From: Eublepharis macularius
Taxonomy: Eukaryota > Chordata > Lepidosauria > Squamata > Eublepharidae
Length of the DNA stretch: 64,000 nucleotides
Reading direction: 5' to 3'
NCBI RefSeq assembly: GCF_028583425.1
Contig: NC_072800.1
Location: forward strand, 11,731,001-11,795,000
Shown here: piece after piece, positions 11,246-23,600 of the stretch
Position numbering within the stretch: position 1 is the first letter of the stretch
How the letters are laid out: the number at the start of each line of letters is the position of its first letter
The notes under the pieces: generated by a model
Database searches by the model: none
Told to the model about the DNA's origin: nothing
Seen by the model: only the letters and a program-made list of their open reading frames with translations
Position numbers and translations under genes: made by a program

Positions 11246-13392
11246 CCAACTGAATACGCTCAGTTGGCAACTTGGAACAGGACCATTTCAATGGTAGTGT
11301 TATGAATGGAAATTCCTTCAGCAGAAAGCTTGCCTAGCACCGTCCTTGCCACCTTTTTTTATATATAAGACAAAGTTGTTTCTCTTTCACTTGGTGTTTA
11401 GTCAAGTTGTGGTTGTTATGTTCTGTGTTTATTTCTATCCTAGTTCTTTCCTGCTGTTAAAAGTGGCGTTTTTTAAATTGATGCTACTTCAATCAATGTT
11501 CTGACTGCTGCTGTTTATATTTATTATTATTTTGCTGCTATTGCCTGTATATATGCATGTCTGTATATATGTATGTATTTGCATGTTGTTTTATACTGTG
11601 TTGTCTTTTATATTGTATTGTTTGGTTGGTTTTTAGCAGTCTTGGACTTTTTTAAAGGAAGTGGATAGACATGTCATTCAGTAAATAGATCATGCAGAAA
11701 GACTCTACACTGAAGAGTACTTTTATCATCAGCTTTACATATGTGTGCACACACAAACCACCTAGATAACAAACAGAAAGCTTGCTGCCTTTTAACCACA
11801 CCCACAGCCAACAGGCAGTTGCCACTACTTTTGTGATAAACATGGATCCTTTAGACAGTAAACACTTCAAATTAGGCTAAGGCAGAAAAGAAGAGACCTT
11901 CAGTGTCCTTTTGAAGATCAATCGGAACTTGTATAACCCCCATAAATGTCTGCAACACCAAGAGATAACTTGCAGTTCTAGTGCTATTCATGTGACATTG
12001 TAGATACAGGGCAATTTCCACAGAAGTTGGCCCAGGAGCACCGGGCCAGCTCTGCTATGTGGATTTGATCAAGTGCCTGAGCATAACAAATACATACAAG
12101 CTCTATGTGAGTAAACACATACAGTTTTCTCCATGGGTTTTCCCCATCATTTTCGCTTTAGTGTGCCCCCTCCCCCCACCCTTTTCCCCTGGTTATTTTG
12201 AGACTGCTTTTATCTTGATCTTTTTCCGGGATCCGATACTGATTTTTTCCCTTGTGCGTAATGTTTCTTTCCGTTTTGTTTTCCACACCCACTTTTCAAT
12301 GACTGGATGCTTGTCATTGTCAAACCATTCCCTCCACACACACACACACCAGTTTTGTTTTCTTTTTTTAAAACAAAAATTTAATATTGTTATATTGACC
12401 CACCACTGTAATAAGAGGTGCAGCAGTTTCTCTAAATTCTGAGCTTTCCTTTTTAAAAAAGTAAATCTCTAGCCTGTTCCATTGTAGACATACACCTTTT
12501 CCCTTATCTCTCTGCAAGAAAAGGAGCTAGACACTTCGTTTTTAAAAAAATGAAAGCTGGGAATTCAAAAACCCCGCTGCATCTATTATTACAACAGTAG
12601 GTTGATACATTGATATGAAAATGAAGGGGTGGGGGTAGCCACTTCTGACACCAGAAAAATCTGCCGTTTGAAAAGCATATAGCCGCTACTGCTCTAGACT
12701 CCGTCCCAGTCGAGACCAGTTTGCCTGCCTCTGGCTCCTGGCTCTGGGGCAGCAGCAACAGCAGCGCTCTCCAGTTTGGACCACAGGGGCAGGCAGGGGA
12801 CTTAAGTATGGGTGGCGGAGCTGCTGCTCCCCTTTTAGGCTTCCCCGTACAAAGACTGGCAGTGTGTTCATTTTGGATCTTGTTTCTTAAAATTCAGCCC
12901 TTATATTAATATAGCGATATAAACATGCACAAAAAATTAAAAAGGGTTGGTGGTGATGTAATGTCACCGATGATGCCACCAGTGACAACAGTGCCTTCGC
13001 TTGAAAATCCTGGTTATTTAAGGCACGTGAGGAAGAATAAAAACCAACTCCACAGCTGCAAAAATGCCAAGGGAGGGCAGACATGTAGAAGAACCGCGCA
13101 CAAACAGATTCCAGTGCTTATAGATGGACTGCTAAGAAAAGCGTGTCGAGTGTGCAAAAAAGCTCGCTGTTTCCAGGATTTGGAACATCAGAAAAGCAGT
13201 GATCCTAATCACAGTGACAGAGCCTGCGTGCCTGCAGTTCATGTGCACATAGGTGCTGTGCTGATGTCCAGCAAATGCCAAGGGCCAGTGAACATGGCTC
13301 AATCTGACTTGCCTTCTACACGCATTTGCCCTGTATATTATGGTGGGTGTGGGACTTCTGAATCGGCCATTGTGGATCTATTGCTGTCTAGG
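11246..13392. other. Non-coding intergenic stretch
   Basis: A (CA)n run lies at about 12332-12349. No gene is recognised. The 12925-13440 open frame is discussed under rejected items, and its last part overlaps a mobile element. Confidence 0.45.
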
Positions 13393-13625
13393 CGTCACTT
13401 TGAGTCAGCTGGAACAAGGGGGAAGTTTTTAAAAGTTTAAATCGCCCTCGGCGAAAATGGTCACATGGCTGGTGGCCCCGCCCCCTGATCTCCAGACAGA
13501 GGCGCGGAGGGCAATCTCAACTCCCCTCTGTCTGGAGATCAGGGGGCGGGGCCACTGGCCATGTGACCATTTTCAGGAGGCGCCGCAACTCCGTTCCACT
13601 GCGTTCCAGCTGAAAAAAAGTCCTG
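13393..13625 (-). mobile_element. hAT foldback (family A), short left end
   Basis: The right end GCTGAAAAAAAGTCCTG and the inverted core on CCTGATCTCCAGACAGAGG identify the family. The left end does not carry the usual terminus. It begins with wording (CACTTTGAGTCAGCTGGAAC) that matches, in reverse, an internal part of the long copy at 41140-41542. TGTCTAGG before and TGTCTAGA after match at 7 of 8 bases. Confidence 0.7.
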
Positions 13626-14010
13626 TGTCTAGATATTTTTAGGTGGGCAGCTGTGTTGGCTTGTAGTAGAAAAGCCGCAGCCTGTAGAATTCGCAGGGAA
13701 TATACAAAGGAGCAACATCTGGTTTTGTCCTTAATCCTGAAAGTCCACACTTTTGTATTTATATTGTCAAGCTTTTATACAGTTATTTTTACAAGTGGTG
13801 TATTTTGTGTATGATACTCAACTTATGCTTTTACAAATCTGTATTGGTTATTAAATGTAAATAAACCTATTGATTGAGAAAAGCAGTACTCAGGTCCAAT
13901 AGCACCTTAGAGACCAACTAGACTCCCTTGGAGCTTTGACGCTCAGAAGCTCACACCCTGGAAATCTAGCTGGCCGCCAAGGTGCTACTGGACCCGAATC
14001 TTGCAGATGT
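13626..14010. repeat. Fragments of the SINE-like repeat family
   Basis: About 13645-13690 (GGCAGCTGTGTTGGCTTGTA) and 13880-14005 (GTCCAATAGCACCTTAGAGA, then CTGGCCGCCAAGGTGCTACT) match arms of the foldback SINE-like family. Both are incomplete and there is no gene. Confidence 0.55.
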
Positions 14011-14515
14011 GAAAAGTCCCTTCGTGTTCCAGCTCCGTAGATTCAGTTCCTCCCGCTTGCGGGTCACCAGGTGTCGAGAAAGCAAGTGTACATTCCTGTG
14101 TGTAGTTTGAATTGCCCACTGAGGCCACAGTGGCTTTGGCAAAAACCATTCAGGGCGGCAGTACAGAAGAAGCCGTGTTTCCTGGGAATCCTTTGCATCA
14201 TGTAAAAAAATTGCAACAGCTGTTCTTTTTAAAAAATGTGTCGAGGACATTTTCAAGCGCTATCGCTTTTACCGGTTTTGCCCAATCGAATGTTTAGAAA
14301 TGTTCTATTGCTTAACTAAGTCGGTATGTGAAACCCATATAGTGTTTTCCTCGGGTTGCTGAGTTATTCTGAAAGATAAATACCCCTGACCTCAAAGAGG
14401 CAGCTACTTTAGAAGAAGAAAAAAAAAGTTTCCTATTCCTTATAAGGCATTGCCAGGCTGTTTGAGCACAGCAAATGGGTGGCTGCACTTTTATTGTTCA
14501 GTATATTTCATGCAG

Positions 14516-14621
14516 GCAACGGACTCGGAGAGCACTACCAGGAAATTGCAGACAGCTCTGGTCAAAACAAGAACAGCATTTAGAAAAGCAGATTCTCCAG
14601 CTAACCATCAGAGACGCGGCC
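14516..14621 (+). other. GLIPR2: Putative 5' UTR part of the first GLIPR2 coding exon
   Basis: The sequence before base 14516 (TTTTATTGTTCAGTATATTTC then ATGCAG) looks like a splice acceptor, so this exon may be joined to a non-coding exon further upstream, possibly in the CpG island at about 5 kb. A TTATAAGG near 14438 could instead be a weak TATA box for local initiation. Transcript evidence is needed to choose. Confidence 0.5.
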
Positions 14622-14634
14622 ATGGGAAAGTCAG
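14622..14634 (+). CDS. GLIPR2: GLIPR2 coding exon 1
   Basis: ATG-GGA-AAG-TCA-G encodes MGKS plus one base, followed by donor GTTAGT. The start is in good context (GGCC before ATGG) and gives the N-myristoylation motif expected for this protein. Such a tiny first coding piece is easily missed by gene finders. Upstream in-frame sequence does not resemble the family. Confidence 0.95.
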
Positions 14635-17600
14635 GTTAGTAAATGCTTATGTGAAGCTTGTCCTTTGTATTCTCTACAAGCAGATCTCTGCTCTGTCTTT
14701 CCCTATGCTTTACTAGAAATCTTAACAGTTATCAGCCTATAGTAGCCTCGTAGGAAGGCTTGGAAGCACTGAAACCTCTGCTGACTGTATATAGTGTACA
14801 TCTGTAACTGGGTTTTATTTGAACTTCAAGACAAGGGTTTTCTAAAACTGTATCGGCAGGATGCTTGCAAAATCATTGATGTGTAGCTTTGAAAGCATCC
14901 TCTGTGGGCGGACATTTTACTCTAGTGCGTCTCTTACTATGATTTAAACATTGATTTTGTAGGAGTGTATGATTAATCATATGCAGGAAGCAAGCCGCTA
15001 TTAGTACCAGACTATTTGGCAAGAATGCAAATAGTTTCGTGGTATGAGGTAAGGGGGGTAATCTGATCTTCCTTCAGTTATACTGGTTGCATCGGTAGAT
15101 TAAGCATTCAACAACTGGATCCCTTTTGCATTCCCTAGTTCCCATGTGGGGAGCTCTGGAGATAGTGTCACGGTTTCGGGAGCCGTTTGGAAACAAGGGG
15201 TAACTCTTAGTTTTCTGGAGCAGTTATTCTGGACCTGAACAATGGGCATCTGGCAACGCTGCTCAAAGTGGCAGAGGGAGAAACTTCTGACTCCACCTTC
15301 AAGTCCCAAATTCAGTTCCCTGTAATTTCTGGCAGATTTTCTATAGCTGTAAAAACTGCACCTCAGGCAGCTACAGCTTTTCCCAGCATAACAGACTCGG
15401 TCATGGGGAAAACTGAATCTCTGACATTCAGATTTAAAGAAATAATTAAATATTTCGATAACGTTGGCAAAATTTAAATAATGTTAGCAAAAGCAGGCAA
15501 ATGCCCCGTGTATAACCCTGGACTATGAACAAACAGGAGTTTGTGTCCATACTTCGTATCCCATATTTAGCTCACCTAACACGATTGATTTGCAGCACAA
15601 CAGCTCTGACAATTATAGATAAACAGGGACTGTTATTTACATGGGTGGAAAATTTTCCATAGAGTAGTATGGCATTGGAAAATTTGGTGCCCCACTTCAC
15701 TGATTATTATTTCTGCTAGGCATGAAGCTTTTTAAAGGCACCTCCCAGCTGAATAGGGACATAGGATTCTTAATTTATTTTTTGATTAATGTTACAAAAA
15801 ATATATCCCGCCTTCCTTTCCTCACAAGGGTCACCAAGGAGGCTAACAAATTTTTAAAAATACTTAATAAACTAACTCACGACAGATGCTAATTTTCTGC
15901 ATTTCCTACCTCTAAGCATTTCTCTCCCCTAATCAAGCCGATTTTGTCTTGCATTGTACTTCTGCATTCTGACTCCCTTCTTTTCAATGTCCCTCCCACC
16001 TTCTCACTGGGATAAAGGCACAGGGGTCTCCATTTCTTCTTGTATCTGACAAAGGGAGCTTTGACTCTCAGGAAATCTTGTTGGTCTTTAAGAAGTTATT
16101 GGACCTGAATCTTGCTCTTCTAGTGCAAGTAATACCCACCTACTAATATTGTGCTGCCAAGGACAGTGCTCCAATGGGTTATGGGTCAGACGCCCTCCGT
16201 AACCTTCCCAGCTGCGAGCCCATTGCAGAAGGGAGCTGAACAGGAGCTTATCTCACCTCATGTCTCTCAGAGCCAAGCTACAAGTGACGCCTGACACAGG
16301 TTGGACACTTGTCAGCTTACCTCAAGTTTTGATGGGACATGTAGACGTCCTGGTTTTACAGCTTGGCTCTGCATTACAGCTGCAAGACCAGGATGCCTAC
16401 ATTTCCCATCAAAACTTGAGGGAAGCTGACAAGTGTCCAACCTGTGTCAGGCGTCACTTGTAGCTTGGCTCTCAGAGGAGTGATTGGAGGAGACGTGCTC
16501 CTCTTTCACACTCCTGTGCAAGGAGCTGATGGTGTTGTTCTTTTCTGTTTCCCAGGGACAGAAAAGCAGGCAAAATTCAGAGAAGGTTCTGTGTGCCTGA
16601 ACACCCCGTGTTGGAAAACTGAGGACGAAGCCAGGCAAAACCAGTTCATAACCAGCAGAGAGGAGGCAGGGCAGGGCAGCATCTCCTTATTGGTCTGCCC
16701 AGCCAACAAGGCTGACCTTCTGCAGTTCGGGGAGTACCGTGTAACTTCCGGTGGCCTGTTAGTGTAAGGAGGCTGCCTTGGCTGGTCTCCCTGTAGCTGG
16801 GTGGTAGGACATACCTTCACAGGGCAGTCCTAAGAAGGGTTACTCCTGTCTAAACCCACTGATTTCAACAGGCTTAGACTGGAGTAACTCTTCTTAGGAT
16901 TGCACGGTGTGTCTGCAGCTGCCAGTTTTCTGGTGGCAAGTGGGCTGGAGTCCTGGCAATTCCCTCCCCTCCCCCCCCAACATTTTTCACTTTCACATGG
17001 GAAATACGAGGAGGGGATTTGCATTTTGTATCCAACATAAATACCACCTATCTCTGTGATCTCTCAGGATAGTTATGGTAAATACAGGTTGTATTCCATT
17101 GTGTTACCACGTCTGTTTATTGTACACAAGGTCTGGCCTCTGTACATGATACATTCACGAGGACCCTCACGTGAAAGATCTTGCACGTGTTGTCCCATCG
17201 TGGGCTACTCACTCAGGGCCAAGCTACACATGACGAATGACACTTGAACAGCAAGTGTATTTCTCCCTGTTCACTTGCCCTCCAATCAATCCACTTGCCG
17301 TTCAAGTGTCATTCGTCATGTGTAGCTTGGCCCTCAGTCGCTGCAGCCATACGTTTCTCGGAGGTGCACAAGTTCGGAAGTCTGTTCCGCCACTCCGGGG
17401 CGGGGGGGGGGCTTGATCATTTTCTCCGTCTGTCCACCCAGTATTTACAGAAAACGGACACCAGGTGGCGCTCTCCCTATCTATCCCTCTCCCCTATCTC
17501 CCAAAGCTAGCACTGTTGCTTGCTGCAAAACCACCGGCTGCAGTGAAACCCAGATTAAACAAACTGGTCTGCCTCATCTGCATTTATTAAAGCAAAGTGT

Positions 17601-20600
17601 TTTTATCCATGGCACGCTCAAGTGACCGGCCCATACCAGCCCGTACCGGGGTGGGTGCAAATAAAGATCCATACAGGCTGTGAAAACACACACACTGCAG
17701 TGAATTGGGTGAAGTGGCTCCGTTATGTGGCAAATGAAGGATACCTGTCTTTTAGGGGAAAGTCAGGGGGAAGCCAACGGTGATGCTATATATAAACTGG
17801 ATAGTCTTAACGAGTGAAACTCACTTTGCCAGGCATAAGTGGGGTCTGAAGTACTTCTTCATGCAGAATGTAACTTTGTAGGTTACTGATGCTGTGGGTT
17901 TTGCCATGCTTGATAGTTTCTGGGAGTGTGCAGATGTACCTGAAAACAAAGTTTGCTCTGCTCTGGTGATTCACACAGGCCACATTGTTTTCAGCTATAC
18001 TTATTCTTTTCCTGAGCGGAATCCAGGGGAAACTGGTTCTGCAGGTTAGAACCAGAATCCCATTCCCACCTTGTCTTTCCCTTAAATTTTGCAATTAAAA
18101 AAATTATTGAGGGTAATTTTTTTTAAAAAAAACTGTAAACCTATAAACATGTAACAGGCGCAAAAACTGGAGAGACCATCTGGAGCTTGGTGGTGAGGGT
18201 CAAAGCAACAACAAACAGCATTTGGCATGATGGTCTTACAGCAAAAGTTGGGAGAATTTGGTTGAGAAACCCCCCGTTTTTCTGGTTTTCTGCTATATGG
18301 AAGGGAACTAACTCTTCCACCGGACAAGGAGTAGAATTTGAAAAGGTAGAAGTGAAGAGGGGAGAATATCTTGCTGGTGATTTCATTTCAGATAATTGTA
18401 TTTCTGAGAGCCAGAAGGAAGAAGGGATTATTTAATTAAAAAGCAGAAGTCAGCAGTCATTAACTGGAATGCAAAGCAGGGTTAGGAAACCTGCTTAAAA
18501 ACGTAGTAGGAGGAAACGCAGCTGTTGCACAAAGGTGAAATTTCTGAATGGCCTGAGGACTGGACCACACCAAGGTCCGTGTATTCCAGCATGGCGGGTT
18601 GTGTCCACCAGGCTTTTTCATTCAATCTCACCCAATTTCCCTCCATCCCACATGGGTTTGGAAAACACCATGTTTCTCAGCAAAGCCTTTTTCGGTGGCA
18701 GAAGACCTGGTTGGGTCCAGCCCTGTGTTTCCAACAGCTACTGCCTCTAGACATTTGCAAAGATACCCTGCTGTCCATTCCCATCATGTGGAAGTGATAT
18801 ATTGCTTCTAAACGGGGCTTTTTTTCAGCTGGAACGCGGTAGAACGGAGTTCTGGAACCTCTTGAAAATGGTCACATGGCTGGTGGCCCCGCCCCTGATC
18901 TCCAGACAGAGGGGAGTTTAGACTGCCCTCTGCGCCGCACGGAGGGCAATCTCAACTCCCTTCTGTCTGGAGATCACGGGGCGGGGCCACCAGCCATGTG
19001 ACCATTTTCTCCGAGAGCCACCCACTTGAGTTCCATCACCTCTTTTCCCAGAAAAAAAACCCCCTGCTTCTAAATATGGATGTTATCATCATTTAGTTAG
19101 GTATACACTGGGTGTTAATTTCCTACAAAGATACATTTACAAATCTATAATTCCACTTCTGAGCTTTCCATGAGTTTGTTCTTAAATTGGTAGAAAAGAC
19201 AGGTGTAAATAGACTTCAATTCCATTTCCTTTCTGCATTTCATTCTGTTAACAACATTCATGAGTGGCACAAATAGCGAGAGAGAGCTCAGATGTCTCGT
19301 GGTAAAGGAAGGTTTGCTGCAAACTCCCGTTGTTCACACTCCACCTCTCTGCAGTACACACCTGTTGGAACTATTTGTGTTTTCATCCCATCTATTTTCT
19401 TTGCTACTTTTTGTTCGTTCATTTCTTCTGCAGCATTTTCACACCATATATGTGGCATTGGTGCACTCATTTTAATGTCATTGATATGCAAAGTCGGGTA
19501 TCAGTATTAATCAGGGCTTTTTTTCAGCTGGAACGCGGTGGAACGGAGTTCCGGAACCTCTTGAAAATGGTCACATGGCTGGCGGCCCCGCCCCCTGATC
19601 TCCAGACAGAGGGGAGTTGAGATTGCCCTCCACACCCGCTCCAGCGATCTAAACTCCCCTCTGTCTGGAGATCAGGGGGCGGGGCCGCCAGCCATGTGAC
19701 CATTTTCTCCGAGGGCAACCCACTGAGTTCCACCACCTCTTTTCCCAGAAAAAAAGCCCTGGTATTAATGATGATATTTTTATCAAAGACTGGAAAGAAA
19801 CATGACTGCAGTTTCATCCCACTTGGGGAGAATCCATGCCTTGAACCTGGAAATTTTGAATTGAATTAGCGTGTTTACAAATTTCAGTAACACCCCTAGT
19901 TGGAAGATAAAAGCCCCATTCACACGTAAGACCTAAAGTGGCTTTTGCTTTGATTGCTTTGTGATGTCAGTATTGCATACACATCACAAGTGCTCCTCAA
20001 TTGCTTTCTTTTCTGCTTAACAACAGTCACATATTCAAAGAGAGATTCAGCATCGGAGAAACTCAAAGGTGGCTTAAGCCTCATCATGTGTGAAAATGTT
20101 CTCTCTATTCTAAAATCTACCATAATGCATAAATATTTGTTATTAATATCAATCAAAAACAATTGCTTATCTGCATACAGAAGTCTTAATGTCAAATGTA
20201 CATCAATATGCAAAAATGTACATCAATATGCAAAAACCCAGAAAATGTATGCCAAATGTATGCCCAGACTATATAGCCACATGGAAGACTGGCTATTTCT
20301 CAGTCTGCCAAGCTTTGACTGGAGTATCTGTAAATGTGAATCCTCTTGAAACTCTCCAATAGCGCATCTGGAGGAGTACTGAGAGGCTTCCTTTATTTAA
20401 AAAAATAGAGCAGGGGTGGCCAAACTGCGGCTCGGGAGCCACATGTGGCTCTTCTAGACTTATTGTGCGGCTCCCGGAGGTCTCTGAATATTGCCGTGGC
20501 CATACATTTTATTTTAGTCTAGTTTAGTTCCCTCTCTCTCTCTTCCCCCCCTTTCCTCGTTTCTTTCCATGTCTTTTCCTCCCTTCCTCCCTCCTTCCTT

Positions 20601-23600
20601 CCCTTCTTTCTTTCCCTCCCCTTTTCTTTTTCCTTCTTTCTTTCCATGTCTTTCATATTTTCAATAAAAATGTTGGGTTTGCCAGGTCTAACTCAGAAAA
20701 TACCTGGGGGACTTCGGGGGCGATGCCTAGCAAGGATGTGACATCACTTTCATGAGGTCACTTCCAAGTCAAAAGTCAGGTGATGGCTCCTCCCAAGCTC
20801 CACCACTTCCAATGATGTCACTTCCAGTATACTGCACTAAAACCCCACCCCTTCCTGTGATGTCACAATTCACTTCTTCATCTGAAGTCTTCAATGCATC
20901 ATGTTGCGGCTTTCAAACATCTGACATTTATTCTATGTGGCTCTTACATTAAGCAACTTTGGCCACCCCTGAAATAGAGTATGTTTGGTGTAACAAACAT
21001 TTACAACAATCAAGTGTGTTATCTAAAACAGAAAGCTTGCTGGAGAAGAAATTAGATCATATTAGATCTGCATGACACAGGACCGCAGTGCAGTTAACAT
21101 ACTCATTTCTAATTCTCTAAGTGGTTAACACCCCCCTGCTATGTTTTGTAGATGGCAAATTCAGACTTTATGAGCCATGTCAGACCAGTAAAAAGTTCCA
21201 AGATAAAACATTACCCAGATCTTTCTCTTGTAATGGACAGTAAAGAATTGGTGCACAACTGTATTCAGACTGCACAAACATAAATCTAATTATACTTAAG
21301 CACTGGGATATGCCAAAGGCGTTGTCTGGAAACGTTGTCTAATAAAGGCTTTTCTTGATAAAGGATATATCAATTAATGGGAATAGCTTTGTTAGGTGCG
21401 ATCTGCTTTGAACAGGTATTATTTACTCAACCAAGTAGATTAGATTATACCTTGACTGAGATGGGTCTCTAGAAAAAGACTGGGGCCTTTTTTGCACAGG
21501 TGATTTTTGCCACATTTGGCTCCCATATCGCTTCAGGTTTTCTTCCAGATTCTGGACAATTAACTCCCCCTTCAGATTTCAGTGCGGCATTTCAAGGTTT
21601 CTCTCCAGAGTTTTCTGCCTGCGCTTTTTCTGCACTGGGAGAAAACTCAGAAGAGAACCCTTGAAACACTGCATTGAAATCTGAAGAGGGAGTTAATCAT
21701 CTGGAATTTGGGAAAAAAACCTCCAAGAGGTATGGGGCCAAATGCGGCAAAAATCACCCGTGCGAAAAAAGCCTCTATCTTAGATTACTAGAAGTGAAGT
21801 TGGCAGTCATATTCTATTGTACATGTGTCTGTCCTTTTTAGTACATGTATCAAGTGGAATTTTTTTCCTCCTAATTTGAGCATCAAAAGGCATGTTGTAG
21901 ATGAGGGGAGCTGAACATCGGCCCACCTGAACTCGCCCCAGTTCATAATTTCTGGCACTTTTCTTCAGGGCCTACTTCTAGTCTCACAGTACGGCTGCGG
22001 CAAAAAAGTCCATGAAAAGGAGTCTAGATCCATGGACACAACTAACTTTTTTAAGGAGGGAAGGAAATATAGCAACTTCCACCATCGAGATTTTTGACTG
22101 TTAAGATCATATCCCAAATAACACTGAGCGCAGAATTGTGGAGCGTATAAGATTTTACTGAAAATCTTAGAAACAATCCACTTTCCTTAAGTCAAGGCCA
22201 GGATTCCTGTAAAACATTAACGGTTAAGATTACAGAAGTACAACCCATATTCAAACAAATGCTTTGTGCAGCATTACCAAGTGGTGTGCATTGCTACCCC
22301 TGGAGTATAGGCTGTCTACAGAAATGTTGCTAAGGTTAATCTTGAATCAAACCAGATGTGACAATAGCAGCTGCATTTGTTAATTCATGTATGAAGCACG
22401 GGAGGGGGGAGCTGATTTGATAGCTTTGAAAGCTGATTTATGTCCATAGCAAAATATTACTGAATCTCCAGATATTTAAAACTCAGAACCTCTCCTCTAT
22501 TTGCAACCATCTACAAGCCACTGACCCAAATCAAACACCATCAGCATGATTCCCAATCTCTTAAACATGGTTAGGAGATCAGGAATTTTATATCTGTTAC
22601 AGATGTTCAGGGTGGTGGTGGGGAAATGATGGTGACTGAATGCAGCTGTGGATCGGTCCCTTTTTCTGGCCTCTGAAAAGCTTTGTCTCCATGGCAGGGC
22701 TTTTTTTTCTGGGAAAAGAGGCGGTGGAACTCTGTGGGTTGCCCTCAGAGAAAATGGTCACATGGCTGGTGGCCCCGCCCCCTGATCTCCAGACAGAGGG
22801 GAGTCTCAACTCCCCTCTGTCTGGAGATCAGGGGGCGGGGCCACCAGCCATGTGACCATTTTCAAGAGGTTCCGGAACTCCGTTCCCCTGCGTTCCCCCT
22901 GAAAAAAAGCCCTGCTCCATGGTAAGTCCATAGGTGGGTTTGTAGAGGCCTCTTACGTATCTCATTTCAAATTTCTTATTCTGTACATGCATTAGCAACT
23001 GGGCCTTGTATCTTGGTTCTGAAGGCTGAGGGCAGAGAAGAATTTCAGTGACTCATTGCAGGCTCTCTAATAGATTTCAGCATTCATGAGTCAGAGTTGA
23101 AAGCCAGGGAAACAGGGCTGTTTACCAGAAACTGTAACTCCATTTAACTCCAAATGATAGTATACAAGGGAGAGGATTATTAGGAGAACAGCAAATTAAT
23201 TTCAGAAATTAGGGTCGCAGATACCAAAATGCACTGAAAGTTAGCAGGCAAACCTTTCCCTCGACTTGAGTTTTGTGTTTCACCGTTTCCAGATGGCTTA
23301 CCTGCACCCACAACGTCGCGCCACGTTGCGGGGAAAACGTGAAATACTGCGTTTTCTCGCGCGAGTTTTGCGCGACGTCGAACGGCTCTGAAAGCTACAA
23401 TAGCAGGACTTGTAAATGAGGCCCCCGAGGACTTCATGGGACTTAGTAATACTTATCTAGCATTACATTCAGAGGAACTGAAAGCACATCACATACTCGG
23501 GGGCTGCAATTGCTTAAAAGTTAAAATGAAGGGACTTACTCCTAAATATGTTTTTAGGGTCAACGCCTTAAAACATACAGTGAATTTATACTTTTGGTAT

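Noticed and set aside
12925..13440. 171-codon open frame with several Cys residues
   Set aside because: No domain is recognised, no splice or promoter context is visible, and the last part runs into the family A hAT copy. A faint CRVC motif recalls the piggyBac C-terminus but the spacing of the other cysteines does not fit.
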